Source of the DNA: Bacteroidia bacterium | GTDB taxonomy: Bacteria; Bacteroidota; Bacteroidia; UKL13-3 | Reading direction: 5' to 3' | NCBI GenBank assembly: GCA_014376805.1 | Contig: JACMQU010000017.1 | Location: 47,167 to 111,166, forward strand | DNA: 64,000 nucleotides | Shown here: positions 9,877 to 20,401 of the stretch, in pieces | How the letters are laid out: the number at the start of each line of letters is the position of its first letter | How positions within the stretch are numbered: position 1 is the stretch's first letter | The notes under the pieces: generated by a model | What the model saw: only the letters and a program-made list of their open reading frames with translations | Databases searched by the model: none | Told to the model about the DNA's origin: nothing | Program-made: the position numbers and the translations under genes

Positions 9877-10512
9877 TTAATTGTTTCCGTTAAAAGGTTG
9901 CATAGGTCTGTTTTCAGATTGATTTACACCTTCAGTTTTTATAACTTTAAGAAAAGTTAACCAAATTATTTTTACGTCTAATATAAAAGATACATTATCT
10001 ACATAATAAATATCCAGATTAAACTTTTTTGACCAACTAATGCTATTTCTGCCATTAACCTGAGCCCAGCCTGTTATGCCGGGTTTAACCAGGTGTCTTC
10101 TTTTCTGATGCTCATTAAATAAAGGAATATATTTATACAATAGAGGCCTTGGACCAACAACACTCATATTGCCAATTAAAACATTTAGTAACTGTGGTAA
10201 TTCATCAATGGAAGTTTTTCTAATAAAAAATCCTAAGGGTGTAATGCGGATATTATCAGGCAAGAGTTTTCCATTTTCATCTCTGGCATCGTTCATTGAT
10301 TTAAACTTTATTATGCGTATGCTTTTTTCGTTCTTACCCGGCCTCTCCTGCGTGAAGAATGGATTTCCTTTTAAACTAACAGCATTAGCGATGGCAACAA
10401 ATAATATTACAGGGGAGGTAATAAGTAGCCCTACAATTGAAATAATTATATCAAGCAGTCTTTTAAAAATTTTAAGATACATAAGATTGAAGATATTTAC
10501 CGGCATTCGCAT
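9877..10512 (-). CDS. Initiating sugar-1-phosphate transferase (bacterial sugar transferase, PglC-like)
   Basis: KRLLDIIISIVGLL, FFTQERPGKNEKSIRIIKFKSM, RKTSIDELPQLLNVLIGNMSVVGPRPLL, GITGWAQVNGR. Confidence 0.92.
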   Translation of the reverse strand: MRMPVNIFNLMYLKIFKRLLDIIISIVGLLITSPVILFVAIANAVSLKGNPFFTQERPGKNEKSIRIIKFKSMNDARDENGKLLPDNIRITPLGFFIRKTSIDELPQLLNVLIGNMSVVGPRPLLYKYIPLFNEHQKRRHLVKPGITGWAQVNGRNSISWSKKFNLDIYYVDNVSFILDVKIIWLTFLKVIKTEGVNQSENRPMQPFNGNN

Positions 10513-11629
10513 TTGTAAAAAATTGCGCTGCTATTTTAGAATTTTCTGATAATAATTTTTGCTTGTCCGGATGGTTTTTCATGTTGAGAATAAAATCTAT
10601 GATCCCCTGTTTATCATTTTTGGGAAAACACTTACCATTATGAAATTGTTCAATGTGTTTGTTTAATTCAGAATCCATACTGGCAATGCCTAAAAGTGGA
10701 ACACCTACTGCCTGAAGATTGTATATCTTACTTGGAATACTTACATGGGATGTTTTATCGTCAAGCAGTACCACACCTAAATCTGCCGCAGCCAGCGAAT
10801 AATTTAGTTCATTATCTGCCTGAAATGGCATTAAAAGGCAATTGTTTAATTGATAAGTTGTAATTAATTCCTGTATTAATTTAACTTTCTCGCCTCTGCC
10901 AATTATCAAAAAAATTAAATCCTTTTCGTTTTTCAATTCTTTCGCTATTTCAACTAATTCCTCTACATTATGTGTGTATCCAATATTACCCGAATACTGT
11001 ACGATGAATTTATTTTCAAGTATATTTCTTTTTATCCATGGATTATTTTCTTTGCTTACACTATGTAATTTTGTTAAACCAGACCAGTTAGGAATTATTA
11101 CCATTTTGTTCCTGCTCATGTAAGCATCCACTAATTTGGCCATGCCCTCACCAATGGTATATACTCTATGTGCTTTAGCAAATATTTTTTTATTTTGTCT
11201 GCCCCAAAATTTATAAAGCCAGTTACCTTCATTTATATTATATATTTTTAAAACATCAGGATAAACATCAAATATAAGTATAGAAAACTTATTCTTTAAA
11301 AATGCGGATAAGAGATAAGCAGAAGGTGGTATTGTAATATAAAATATATCATAGCTGCGGTATTTGGTTAATAGTAAGAAGTAAATCTGCAATGTACCTA
11401 TCAACCATGAAGTTAATTTTCTTGCGGGATTTCCTCTGTCATATTTAATGATAGTAGAAAACGTTACATTTTTATTTAATTCAATATCCTGTACCCTTAT
11501 ACTGCCGGATATCAATGCTACTTTATCAAAATCATTGGCAAATGCATTGATTATGTCAATTGTTAAATAACCTGTAGCCTGGTTAATAAATACAATTTTT
11601 TTTAACGCTGCTTTATTAGGTTTTTGCAT
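10472..11629 (-). CDS. Glycosyltransferase, GT4-like (GT-B)
   Basis: VYTIGEGMAKLVDAYM, VIIPNWSG, QYSGNIGYTHNVEEL, GVVLLDDKTSHVSIPSKIYN. Confidence 0.82.
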   Translation of the reverse strand: MQKPNKAALKKIVFINQATGYLTIDIINAFANDFDKVALISGSIRVQDIELNKNVTFSTIIKYDRGNPARKLTSWLIGTLQIYFLLLTKYRSYDIFYITIPPSAYLLSAFLKNKFSILIFDVYPDVLKIYNINEGNWLYKFWGRQNKKIFAKAHRVYTIGEGMAKLVDAYMSRNKMVIIPNWSGLTKLHSVSKENNPWIKRNILENKFIVQYSGNIGYTHNVEELVEIAKELKNEKDLIFLIIGRGEKVKLIQELITTYQLNNCLLMPFQADNELNYSLAAADLGVVLLDDKTSHVSIPSKIYNLQAVGVPLLGIASMDSELNKHIEQFHNGKCFPKNDKQGIIDFILNMKNHPDKQKLLSENSKIAAQFFTNANAGKYLQSYVS

Positions 11630-12732
11630 AAATTTATATAACTCAAAGCTCTTTCTTCTGCTGTTTTAAAAATAATTCGTCGTTCTTTACCTTTGGTTAT
11701 AAGTTGTTTCTGGAGTTCAGTATTTTCCATCAGCAAGTGCAATTTGTTGCTTATATCTTTTTCATTTAACGGATCAAAATAAATCGCTGCCTCTTCGCAT
11801 ACTGTTCTTGCAAAGCCTAAATCAGCAGTAACTATCGGCTTTTCCATAAACATGGCTTCTACATACGAGGCCGAAAAGCACTCTAATAAAGTGGGTAAAA
11901 ACATAGCATCACATTCTTTATATAACGAGGCACATTCTGCTACCGGAACCGGACCAACATTATAAATATAAGGGTGATATTTTTCCTGAAAAATCCCTGT
12001 AAATATGGTTTCAGGTAGGGTTAAAACAAACCTCATTTTTGTATCAGGATTGTCTTTAATTTCGAGGTCAATTACTTTCCTTATAATTTCAAAATTTTTA
12101 TGAGGATGGTATGCTGACAGAAGCAAAAATCTATACTCATTTTTTTTTCTGTCTTTTAACTTATCAGGAAAAACAAGCGGATTAAAATAATGAGAACTGC
12201 AACTATTTGATACGGTAAATACATGAGGCGTTTTTAACCATTTTTTTACCCTTAAATTTACATCATCCGTTTGCACAACATAAGCGTCTGTTTCTTTTTT
12301 AAAGAAATGTGCTTTAAGTTTCCCCCTTATTTTCCATCTTATTTGCTTCCAGAAAGGAATGATTTTAAAAAAAGGCGAATCTGTATAAATATAATGACCT
12401 AAGTTGAAGCCAACAAGATGAGGAGCTTCGGGAGTCCAGTAAGCCGGTCCTGAAGTTGTGAATACTACATCCGGGTTTACTTTTTTTTCTACTTCTTGGA
12501 AGAAAGATGTTACAGGTTTAAGTGAAAATATTTTGGTAGCAGGTCTTACGTCAATGTCGTAAAAGTAGAAATTATCAGGAAAACTTTTTTTGTTTATAGT
12601 CTGTCCTATATTACCTCCTAAAATCACATGAAATTCGTGCTCCTTAAATTTCTTACATTCCTCAATAAATGATTTAGCTACCTGTAAGCCTCCACCTTTA
12701 AGTGTAGAAGCGGTATTAATAATTAATCTCAT
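11602..12732 (-). CDS. Glycosyltransferase, GT4-like
   Basis: STLKGGGLQVA, FLLLSAYHPHKNFEII, DAMFLPTLLECFSASYVEAMFMEKPIVTADLGFAR. Confidence 0.82.
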   Translation of the reverse strand: MRLIINTASTLKGGGLQVAKSFIEECKKFKEHEFHVILGGNIGQTINKKSFPDNFYFYDIDVRPATKIFSLKPVTSFFQEVEKKVNPDVVFTTSGPAYWTPEAPHLVGFNLGHYIYTDSPFFKIIPFWKQIRWKIRGKLKAHFFKKETDAYVVQTDDVNLRVKKWLKTPHVFTVSNSCSSHYFNPLVFPDKLKDRKKNEYRFLLLSAYHPHKNFEIIRKVIDLEIKDNPDTKMRFVLTLPETIFTGIFQEKYHPYIYNVGPVPVAECASLYKECDAMFLPTLLECFSASYVEAMFMEKPIVTADLGFARTVCEEAAIYFDPLNEKDISNKLHLLMENTELQKQLITKGKERRIIFKTAEERALSYINLCKNLIKQR

Positions 12733-13808
12733 TTGGAAGTTAAAAAAGAATAATATTTATCGCAGATATCTTCTGAAGAGAATTCTTTGATTTTCAACAT
12801 TGCGTTTTGTTCAAATTGAGTTCTTAATTGTTCATCATTCATTAGCAGCTCCAGTTTATATCTGAATTCCGAAATGTTATTCTCTTCTATCAGATAGCCA
12901 TTATTGTTATCGGTAATTAAATCTGCCGGCCCGGCCGAGCAATCATAAGAAATACAAGCCAGTGGTGTTGCTAAGGCTTCTGCCAGTGCGTTTGGAAAGC
13001 CTTCCAGAATAGAGGTAAATGCAAATATTTTACTTTTCTTATAGTAATCATCAACATTTTTAACTTCTCCTGTAAAATCTACTTTATTTTCTATTCCTAG
13101 TAACTTTACTTTATTTTTGGCCGCTTCCAAACATCTTCCATTTCCTATTAAAACTAATTTCCAGTTTTCGGTTTTAATACCTGCAAATATTTCAATTAAT
13201 TGTATTTGTTGTTTTGTTGTTTCAAACCGCCCAACATTTACAATAATATTTTCTCTTACAATATTTTCATTTTGCCCGAAGTTTCTTATTGGATTGCCAA
13301 TTGTGATTATATTTTTATGGTTTGTAACAGAAAAAATTTTAGCGTTTGCATGGCTCGTTTGAGCTATTATTCCAATGGTTTTACGATATAAAATGCCTCT
13401 CAGAATTTTATGCATTATGGAGAGTTTTAACTTTGGTGAACTTCTGTCTGAAACAAATAATTTATATTTTGTAAATAGTAACAATAGAATATTGAATGAA
13501 TTCCACTTTTCTCCAAAACTTAATACAATATCCGGGTTGATTTTTTTTATCGCTTCTCTGGTAAATAGTAAAGTTTTTAATGTAAATAAGATTTTGTAAT
13601 TTTTATTATATTTTACGGGTGGCTCTATAACTTGTATAGCTGGATCAAGATCATAAAATCTCTTGTTTCTACTGAGCAGTATAAATGTAACTTCAGCATT
13701 TTTATTGCGAATAAAATTATGAGCAATTTCAACCATTACGCGTTCCATACCGCCACCAAATAAAGAAGGCAGGATAAAACAGAAATGCTTTTTTGTATTT
13801 TTTATCAC
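12729..13808 (-). CDS. Glycosyltransferase, GT4-like
   Basis: LFGGGMERVM, VNVGRFETTKQQIQLIEIFA, SKIFAFTSILEGFPNALAEALATPLACIS; 4-nt overlap with the next gene. Confidence 0.85.
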   Translation of the reverse strand: MIKNTKKHFCFILPSLFGGGMERVMVEIAHNFIRNKNAEVTFILLSRNKRFYDLDPAIQVIEPPVKYNKNYKILFTLKTLLFTREAIKKINPDIVLSFGEKWNSFNILLLLFTKYKLFVSDRSSPKLKLSIMHKILRGILYRKTIGIIAQTSHANAKIFSVTNHKNIITIGNPIRNFGQNENIVRENIIVNVGRFETTKQQIQLIEIFAGIKTENWKLVLIGNGRCLEAAKNKVKLLGIENKVDFTGEVKNVDDYYKKSKIFAFTSILEGFPNALAEALATPLACISYDCSAGPADLITDNNNGYLIEENNISEFRYKLELLMNDEQLRTQFEQNAMLKIKEFSSEDICDKYYSFLTSK

Positions 13809-14026
13809 GGGTTTATAGACTTTATATCATAGAGCAATTTTTTTAATACAATTTGTTTAATATTCCATGTAAATTATTAAAGAATAAATAATTTTATAAA
13901 TCTATATGTTAACAATAGCACTTGTACTTTTATATATATTTAATGGACTCAAAATTTGAATTTTTCCTAACTCATTTATCAATGGTATAATGAAAATTAA
14001 ATTATATCTGCAATCGTATCTGCTGT

Positions 14027-15058
14027 TTATTTAATTATATTTTTTTCTTTAATGTTTTTAACTATTAAATCTACCATCCATGCCTGTGAATTAAATGAAC
14101 CTTCAAAGAAGTTCATTTCCATGTCCCAGTAACCAACGCATGGATAGTAAACCTGCTTTACATAACCATAGCTAATTTCTATAACATAAGGTTTGTCATT
14201 CTTATAAACAAAATCAATAGCAAGACAATCTGAATTTAATTTCCGCGCAATTTCAAATGATAGTTTTATCGTACTCTCATCAAAATTCTCTTTCTCATAT
14301 TTTATAAATCCACTGCCTGATGCTCTAAAATCATTTTCTCTAACCATTCTTTTAATGGCAAAAGCCTTTCCGTCAATTACTATAATTCTTATATCGCAAT
14401 TGTTATTCGGAATAAACTCCTGGAAGTAGATATATCCTCTTTCTTTTCCCGCGTATTTTGCAAATTTTGGAGGGTATACAAATCTTAATAACCCCTTCCC
14501 AATATCAACCAGTGTTGCCTTTCCGTTTTTATATTTTCTAATACGTTCTAATAAGTTCGACCACGCATTGTATTGGCTGAACCCACTATCAAAAGCTTTA
14601 TTAATTAAGGATTTAGCTTTTGAGTGTGAAAGCACTAATCTTACATTTGCTGATCCTGCTCCACACCTTAATTTAAAGACTTTTGGAAAAGAAGTAGTAC
14701 CAATCCATTTCAGAGCATCTTTTTTATCATAAAAAACGTGTGTTTTTACGAGATCAATTCCATGCGATTCTAATAAATATTTTTGTCCAACCTTATCGTC
14801 AAAATGCCAAACGGTATTATAGTTAGGAAAAACTACTTTACCGGTTGCTTCAAGAGAAAATATTAATTGCTTCGAAAACAGGAAATCTTTAGAACTTGAA
14901 TGATTTGGATGCCACATAAACGCATCACAATCCTGTAACTGCTCGATGATATCATTGCGGTAACAATCCACCAGTTTAAATGGAATTTTTTTGTCCAGAC
15001 AATATTGTATCCAGCGATCAGAAAAAGAGTCAAGGCTAGTTTGAATGGCTATTTTCAT
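14027..15058 (-). CDS. ATP-grasp protein (RimK-like appearance)
   Basis: FPKVFKLRCGAGSANVRLV, YIYFQEFIPNNNCDIRIIVIDGKAFAIKRMVREN, CLAIDFVYKNDKPYVIEISYGYV. Track start 15088 lies inside the upstream AsnB; MKIAIQ at 15058 is the likelier start. Confidence 0.78.
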   Translation of the reverse strand: MKIAIQTSLDSFSDRWIQYCLDKKIPFKLVDCYRNDIIEQLQDCDAFMWHPNHSSSKDFLFSKQLIFSLEATGKVVFPNYNTVWHFDDKVGQKYLLESHGIDLVKTHVFYDKKDALKWIGTTSFPKVFKLRCGAGSANVRLVLSHSKAKSLINKAFDSGFSQYNAWSNLLERIRKYKNGKATLVDIGKGLLRFVYPPKFAKYAGKERGYIYFQEFIPNNNCDIRIIVIDGKAFAIKRMVRENDFRASGSGFIKYEKENFDESTIKLSFEIARKLNSDCLAIDFVYKNDKPYVIEISYGYVKQVYYPCVGYWDMEMNFFEGSFNSQAWMVDLIVKNIKEKNIIK

Positions 15059-16958
15059 GATTTTCAAATTTTTGAATCCAAATTTCAAAACTCAACATAG
15101 TCCAGAGGGCATCTAATTGATGTGAATTAATGGTTGCAATATTATTGAACCAATTTTCAATTAATTTTCCATTGAATAGTTGTCTTTGTTTTATACTTAA
15201 TATTAATTTTTCTTTAAATGCTTTATTTTTCATAAATGAAAATATAAACTCTCTCAGTGGAATACCAAATCCCATCTTATTTCTGAAAGCGAATGACTTA
15301 CCGAATTTCTTTGCACAGATCTCCTTTAATAAAAGTTTTTCTTTGTTATGTGGATTAAAACTATCGGAAATTAAAAAATTTGCAGGGATATTAAATGAAT
15401 AATCCAAAACTTTATTATCAAGAAACGGCACCCGGTTTTCAATTGAATGAGCCATCGACATTTTATCCTGACGCATTAATAAGTCGGGAAGGTAGGTTTG
15501 TATTTCATATTTTACCTGCTTATCAAATGAATTACCCGTTAGCTGATTATACTTATCTCTTCTTTGAGCTATGGCAGCATCAAAGTTAAAGTCGGGTTTT
15601 AACATTTTTGCAATTCCCGGTTGCATATAACTTGAAAACAACGGAGCCCGGAGTGATGGATCTGTATAATACTTAAGGTAACCAAACAAATCTTTTTTAT
15701 TTCTATTAATGGAGGAAAGAAACATTTTGGAAAAGTATGGCCTGAGTGCACTGGAGAATCTTGGATAACCCCCAAACGTTTCATCAGCTCCCTCACCACT
15801 TAAGAGCACGGTAACGTTTTCTTTTGCACGTTGGCTGAGTAAGTATATCCCAATGCTATTTGGATGATTTACGGGACTTTCCAGATGCCAGGATACATTC
15901 TCCAATTGATTAAAATAATAATCAGTTTTTAGGGTATATTTATGTTGTATTAAAGAAAGTTCTTTACCTACATGATCAACAAATGGTTCTTCAGAATATT
16001 TTTTATCATCAAATATGATGGAGATCGTTTCTAAAGATCCTTTCTTCATTTTATTAGATGCAAAATAAGTTACCAAAGAAGAATCTACTCCCCCGGATAG
16101 TTGACAACCAACTTTAACATCACTTATCAATTGCCTTTCGACACTTTCATCCAAACAATTTTCTAAGCCATCAAATGCATCCTTAAAACTGATTTGGTTA
16201 TTTTTAACTCTTTGATAAGTATCTATATTAAAAAACCTTTTCTTCTTAAAATTTCCCGATGATAATATTACGTATTCTCCAGGCTCAATATTTTCAATAT
16301 TTTTAAATAATGTTTGATTAATACTATTTCTAAAAATAAGAAATTCATCAAGTAATGATTCTTTAAGTTCGAATTTAAAATCTGGTAAACAATAAAAACT
16401 TTTAAGTTCAGAAGCAAAAGAAAATGTGGAACCGTTATTATAAAAGTATAAAGGTTTTATCCCAAATCTATCCCGGCAAAAGTATATTTCATTAGAACGT
16501 AAATCAGCAATAACAATAGAAAACATGCCATTCAGTAACTGAATCATTTTATCAAAACCAAATTCTAAATATAAGTTTAAAACTACTTCAGTATCCGTTC
16601 TACTTCTGAATTTATGACCTTTTGTTTCCAGATTACTTCTGAAATCGTTGGCATTATAAATTTCTCCATTGAGCAAAATCATCACTTTTGCTGAGGCATC
16701 TAACATAGGCTGATGTCCGGCAGAAGAAAGATCCTGAATGCTAAGCCTGTTAAAACCAAAAATACAATTAAAGCCATTGGTATAACTTTCAATTTTATCA
16801 TTTGAAAGATTTGTGATAGAATCTCCATTATGGTTAAATCCAATTACACCTGAATCATCAGGGCCTCTGTGTTTCTGTATTTGAATCATTTTCAAAATAA
16901 TTTCATTTGAAAATGATTTATGATTATTTAAATTTATATATCCTGCAAAGCCACACAT
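15036..16958 (-). CDS. Asparagine synthetase-like amidotransferase, paralog 2
   Basis: MCGFAGY, RGPDDSG, LNGEIYNA, CQLSGGVDSSLV, LSGEGADETFGGY. Confidence 0.92.
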   Translation of the reverse strand: MCGFAGYINLNNHKSFSNEIILKMIQIQKHRGPDDSGVIGFNHNGDSITNLSNDKIESYTNGFNCIFGFNRLSIQDLSSAGHQPMLDASAKVMILLNGEIYNANDFRSNLETKGHKFRSRTDTEVVLNLYLEFGFDKMIQLLNGMFSIVIADLRSNEIYFCRDRFGIKPLYFYNNGSTFSFASELKSFYCLPDFKFELKESLLDEFLIFRNSINQTLFKNIENIEPGEYVILSSGNFKKKRFFNIDTYQRVKNNQISFKDAFDGLENCLDESVERQLISDVKVGCQLSGGVDSSLVTYFASNKMKKGSLETISIIFDDKKYSEEPFVDHVGKELSLIQHKYTLKTDYYFNQLENVSWHLESPVNHPNSIGIYLLSQRAKENVTVLLSGEGADETFGGYPRFSSALRPYFSKMFLSSINRNKKDLFGYLKYYTDPSLRAPLFSSYMQPGIAKMLKPDFNFDAAIAQRRDKYNQLTGNSFDKQVKYEIQTYLPDLLMRQDKMSMAHSIENRVPFLDNKVLDYSFNIPANFLISDSFNPHNKEKLLLKEICAKKFGKSFAFRNKMGFGIPLREFIFSFMKNKAFKEKLILSIKQRQLFNGKLIENWFNNIATINSHQLDALWTMLSFEIWIQKFENHENSHSN

Positions 16959-16978
16959 ACAATTGTTGATTACTTGAA

Positions 16979-18889
16979 TTAATTTTTAGAATTTATCCAA
17001 CAATCATACCACATCTGGAACATTAACATCTTCCAAATGAAGGTGGTATAATGAAGTTTGCCACTTTTAAATTCTTTAACCTGTGCCTCTACAAAATCAA
17101 CATTAAACAAACCTGATTTTGCTACCGCAATATTGTTTAGATATTCATCTATCAAAAAGGATAAATCTTTTTTTAACCATGAATAGATAGGCAGAGTAAA
17201 ACCTCTTTTTGGCCGATCCATTAACTCTTTGGGAATATATTTATGTACGATGTCTTTTAATATTTTTTTGCCGGTATTCCCATCTAATTTATACTCAATT
17301 GGTAATTGAGCCGCAAATTCAATTATTCTATGATCTAAAAGGGGTTCTCTGCCCTCTAATGATACTGACATAGTTGCTCTATCCACTTTTGTAAGAATAT
17401 CATTCTGTAAGTACATCTGATAATCTATTGCCATTGCAGTTTCGATAGAATTGTGAAAGCCGGTTATATCTAACTGATTAGAAGTGTCAATTTTTCTGAG
17501 ATAATTCTGGAATAATTTTTCATGATATTTTTTAGGTAAGCTATTCATGAAACCGGTTAAATCTGCAGCTTGATTTAAATCATCAGCTTGTAGGGCTTTA
17601 GAAATACCTTCAATTTTATGTTTTAAGATATAGGAATTATCAGGAATTACCGTTGAAGCAAACAATCCGATTTTTTTTGCCAAGGGCTTTAAATAGTTGG
17701 GTATTCTGTTCATTTGAGACAGATAGGAATTTAACCGGATATAATTAGAATATCCACCAAAAACTTCATCACCTGCATCAGCCGACAAGGCAACAGTTAC
17801 TGTTTGTCTTGCCAGTTTACTCACCAACATTGTTGGGATTGCAGAACTATCAGCAAATGGCTCATCAAAATAATACGGAAGCGTTGGAATTATTTGTTGT
17901 GCTTCGGTGGTGGTACAAATAAATTCGTGATGATCAGTACCTAAATAATCAGCAGTTTGTTTTGCTTGTGGTGCCTCACTGTTACCTTCTTCAAAACCAA
18001 TGGTAAACGTTTTTAGTTTATTTGATCTGCCTGTTTGCAGCATAGCAGCAACGGCAGCACTATCATAACCTCCACTCAGAAATATACCTACAGGTACGTC
18101 AGATACCATTCTGTATTCACAGGCAGATTTTATCGTATGATGCAGAATTATTTTTGCACTTTCATAATCAATTTTTAATTTGGGTAGTTTGTAGAAAGTG
18201 GAAACCTCCCAATAAGATTCTATTTTAAGTGAACGGTTAACTAAGTTTAATTTAATGAGATGTCCGGGTTTAAGCTTATACGTATTTTCAAATATGGTAT
18301 GCGGTGCGGGGATATAACCATGGTGAACCTGACTAAAATAAAGTTGAACTGCATTCTGATCAATTTTCTTTTCAAAATCGGGGTGAGGATGCAAAGCTTT
18401 TAATTCTGAACCGAATAAAAATAAGCCTTTATTCCAGTAATAATAAAAGGGTTTTGCACCAGCTCTGTCTCTAACAATTGTTATCTCATTTAACACTGAA
18501 TCATAGATAGCAAAGGCAAACATTCCGATAAATTTGTGGATTGACTCAATGCCCCATTTTTCGAAAGCCTGTAAAATCACCTCTGTATCACACTCAGATT
18601 TAAAAATGTGCCCCTCCTTGATTAACTCTTCTCTTATTTCCTGATAATTATAAATTTCTCCATTGAATACAATGCTAAAGTGCTTATAATTCATAGGCTG
18701 ATGACCGGCCTCGCTTAAATCTATAATAGATAAGCGAGCCTGGCCTAAACCTACTGAAGCAAAAGAATTTTTATATATTTCAACACCCTTATCGTCTGGT
18801 CCACGATGATTCATCGTATTAACCATCTGTTCTAAATGTGTTTGTGTTGATTTTAAATTGAAATCAAAAAAGCCGGCTATTCCACACAT
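16979..18889 (-). CDS. Asparagine synthetase-like amidotransferase, paralog 3
   Basis: MCGIAGFFDF, RGPDDKG, FNGEIYNY, IFLSGGYDSAAVA, SADAGDEVFGGY. Confidence 0.92.
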   Translation of the reverse strand: MCGIAGFFDFNLKSTQTHLEQMVNTMNHRGPDDKGVEIYKNSFASVGLGQARLSIIDLSEAGHQPMNYKHFSIVFNGEIYNYQEIREELIKEGHIFKSECDTEVILQAFEKWGIESIHKFIGMFAFAIYDSVLNEITIVRDRAGAKPFYYYWNKGLFLFGSELKALHPHPDFEKKIDQNAVQLYFSQVHHGYIPAPHTIFENTYKLKPGHLIKLNLVNRSLKIESYWEVSTFYKLPKLKIDYESAKIILHHTIKSACEYRMVSDVPVGIFLSGGYDSAAVAAMLQTGRSNKLKTFTIGFEEGNSEAPQAKQTADYLGTDHHEFICTTTEAQQIIPTLPYYFDEPFADSSAIPTMLVSKLARQTVTVALSADAGDEVFGGYSNYIRLNSYLSQMNRIPNYLKPLAKKIGLFASTVIPDNSYILKHKIEGISKALQADDLNQAADLTGFMNSLPKKYHEKLFQNYLRKIDTSNQLDITGFHNSIETAMAIDYQMYLQNDILTKVDRATMSVSLEGREPLLDHRIIEFAAQLPIEYKLDGNTGKKILKDIVHKYIPKELMDRPKRGFTLPIYSWLKKDLSFLIDEYLNNIAVAKSGLFNVDFVEAQVKEFKSGKLHYTTFIWKMLMFQMWYDCWINSKN

Positions 18890-19263
18890 AACACTATTGA
18901 TGTTTATTTTTTTCTCTCATACCTAGTTTGCTAAAAAATTAGCTGAAAATCCGGAGGTTAAGTTCACTTTTTTTTTAAATATTTTTTAAATCGCAGCTTA
19001 TTATACTATTAAATGATAACACTTAATTTCTTTTAAATAATATATCTCGTATGTGTTGCAATATATATATTAACTCTAAGATTCGGGGCATCAAAATTTT
19101 CAGTTGTTACTTTATAAACTTAATTGCAAGGATACCTGTAAACTGTAATATACGTTTTTATAAAAATTGATGTTTTGTGCCAATATGATATAACCTGTAA
19201 TTACTTATTTAAATTTTATAGCAGTTGTTGTTTTTTAGAAATGAAGTTTCTAACGAAACAGAT

Positions 19264-20400
19264 TTATAAGGTTTCGCTGCTCTTAATAATTTCACCCATT
19301 TTAGCAGATGAAACAAATTCAATATCCGGCCACCTGTTTTTAACTTCTTGAAGTAGTTTTTTAAGCAGGAGGAGATTTTTTTCGCTATTAACTTTATTAA
19401 TCGAACCAATATAATTAACTCTATGTGTGCTTACTATTGCGGGTTTCTTCCATCTAAAAGCAACAGATATTTCATTGAGGCAGGAATCTACCCAATCTTT
19501 ATTCCGGTCTGTAACCGGTTCAAATGTTACATTTCTTATCGTGTATATTTGATTCAGATCATTTTTCTGACCAGTAAATTTGCGTTTATATGTTAAGGCC
19601 TGGCCTTCCATACCTGGTATTAATTGTACTCTTCCCGACTGTATAAATTCAATTCCGTTTTCCAAAAAATAATTTTCTGCAATTGGGTGCCAGATATAAC
19701 AAGGCGCTATTACTGATTTTGACTTGTAACCCCATAACTTTTCAAAAATGTTACATCCTTCCACAATGATATTCTGAAGTTCCGTAAGTTGGTTCAGACT
19801 ATAAGTTCCAAATCCATCCAGATTTTCATTCCTGCATAAAGATCCAACACCGCGGGCAATTGTAAACATATTCTGATCGAAAGCCATTAGGGTTGGCTTA
19901 TCACCTTTTTGGAGGTAGTTAAACCAATTATTTATATTGATGTGTTCTCTGCCATGAAATTGGGGAATAAAAATTCCTTTGCCAATTCCTTCTTTATACA
20001 AATCAATTACCCTGTTATGTTGCGGATAATGCTTAAGTGTTTCCGTAAATATCTCATAATGATATTCTGTATATCCTGAAGCTTTTATTTTTTCAAAATC
20101 AGGGTTTGCTACAATATTATTAGCGGTTAGCACGGCATGATTTCCGTTACTATCTTTTATAGAACACAACTGTTCAAATAAGTTTTCGAGATCCATATTA
20201 CTCTCTAGTGAATCATTAGAATTATAGGGACATTTATCAACAGGAATACCTGCTTTTAAAAATTTGTCGTATGCGTTTTTTGAGGAGACCCTTATCGAAC
20301 CCCAGTCATCAGATTCCAAAACCAATAATTTACGGTTAGTATGCCAACCCCTCATATTGATAATATTTGTTTTTAAATTTTCTTTTAAATTTCGAATCAT
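19264..20400 (-). CDS. Polysaccharide deacetylase-like protein, tandem copy B
   Basis: LLVLESDDWGSIRVSSKNAYDKF, FIPQFHGREHININNW, IVSTHRVNY; clear paralog of 20402-21520. Confidence 0.65.
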   Translation of the reverse strand: MIRNLKENLKTNIINMRGWHTNRKLLVLESDDWGSIRVSSKNAYDKFLKAGIPVDKCPYNSNDSLESNMDLENLFEQLCSIKDSNGNHAVLTANNIVANPDFEKIKASGYTEYHYEIFTETLKHYPQHNRVIDLYKEGIGKGIFIPQFHGREHININNWFNYLQKGDKPTLMAFDQNMFTIARGVGSLCRNENLDGFGTYSLNQLTELQNIIVEGCNIFEKLWGYKSKSVIAPCYIWHPIAENYFLENGIEFIQSGRVQLIPGMEGQALTYKRKFTGQKNDLNQIYTIRNVTFEPVTDRNKDWVDSCLNEISVAFRWKKPAIVSTHRVNYIGSINKVNSEKNLLLLKKLLQEVKNRWPDIEFVSSAKMGEIIKSSETL

Positions 20401-20401
20401 A

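Noticed and set aside
19209-19409. 66-aa minus-strand ORF
   Set aside because: Overlaps the 3' end of the deacetylase-like gene in another frame; no motif.
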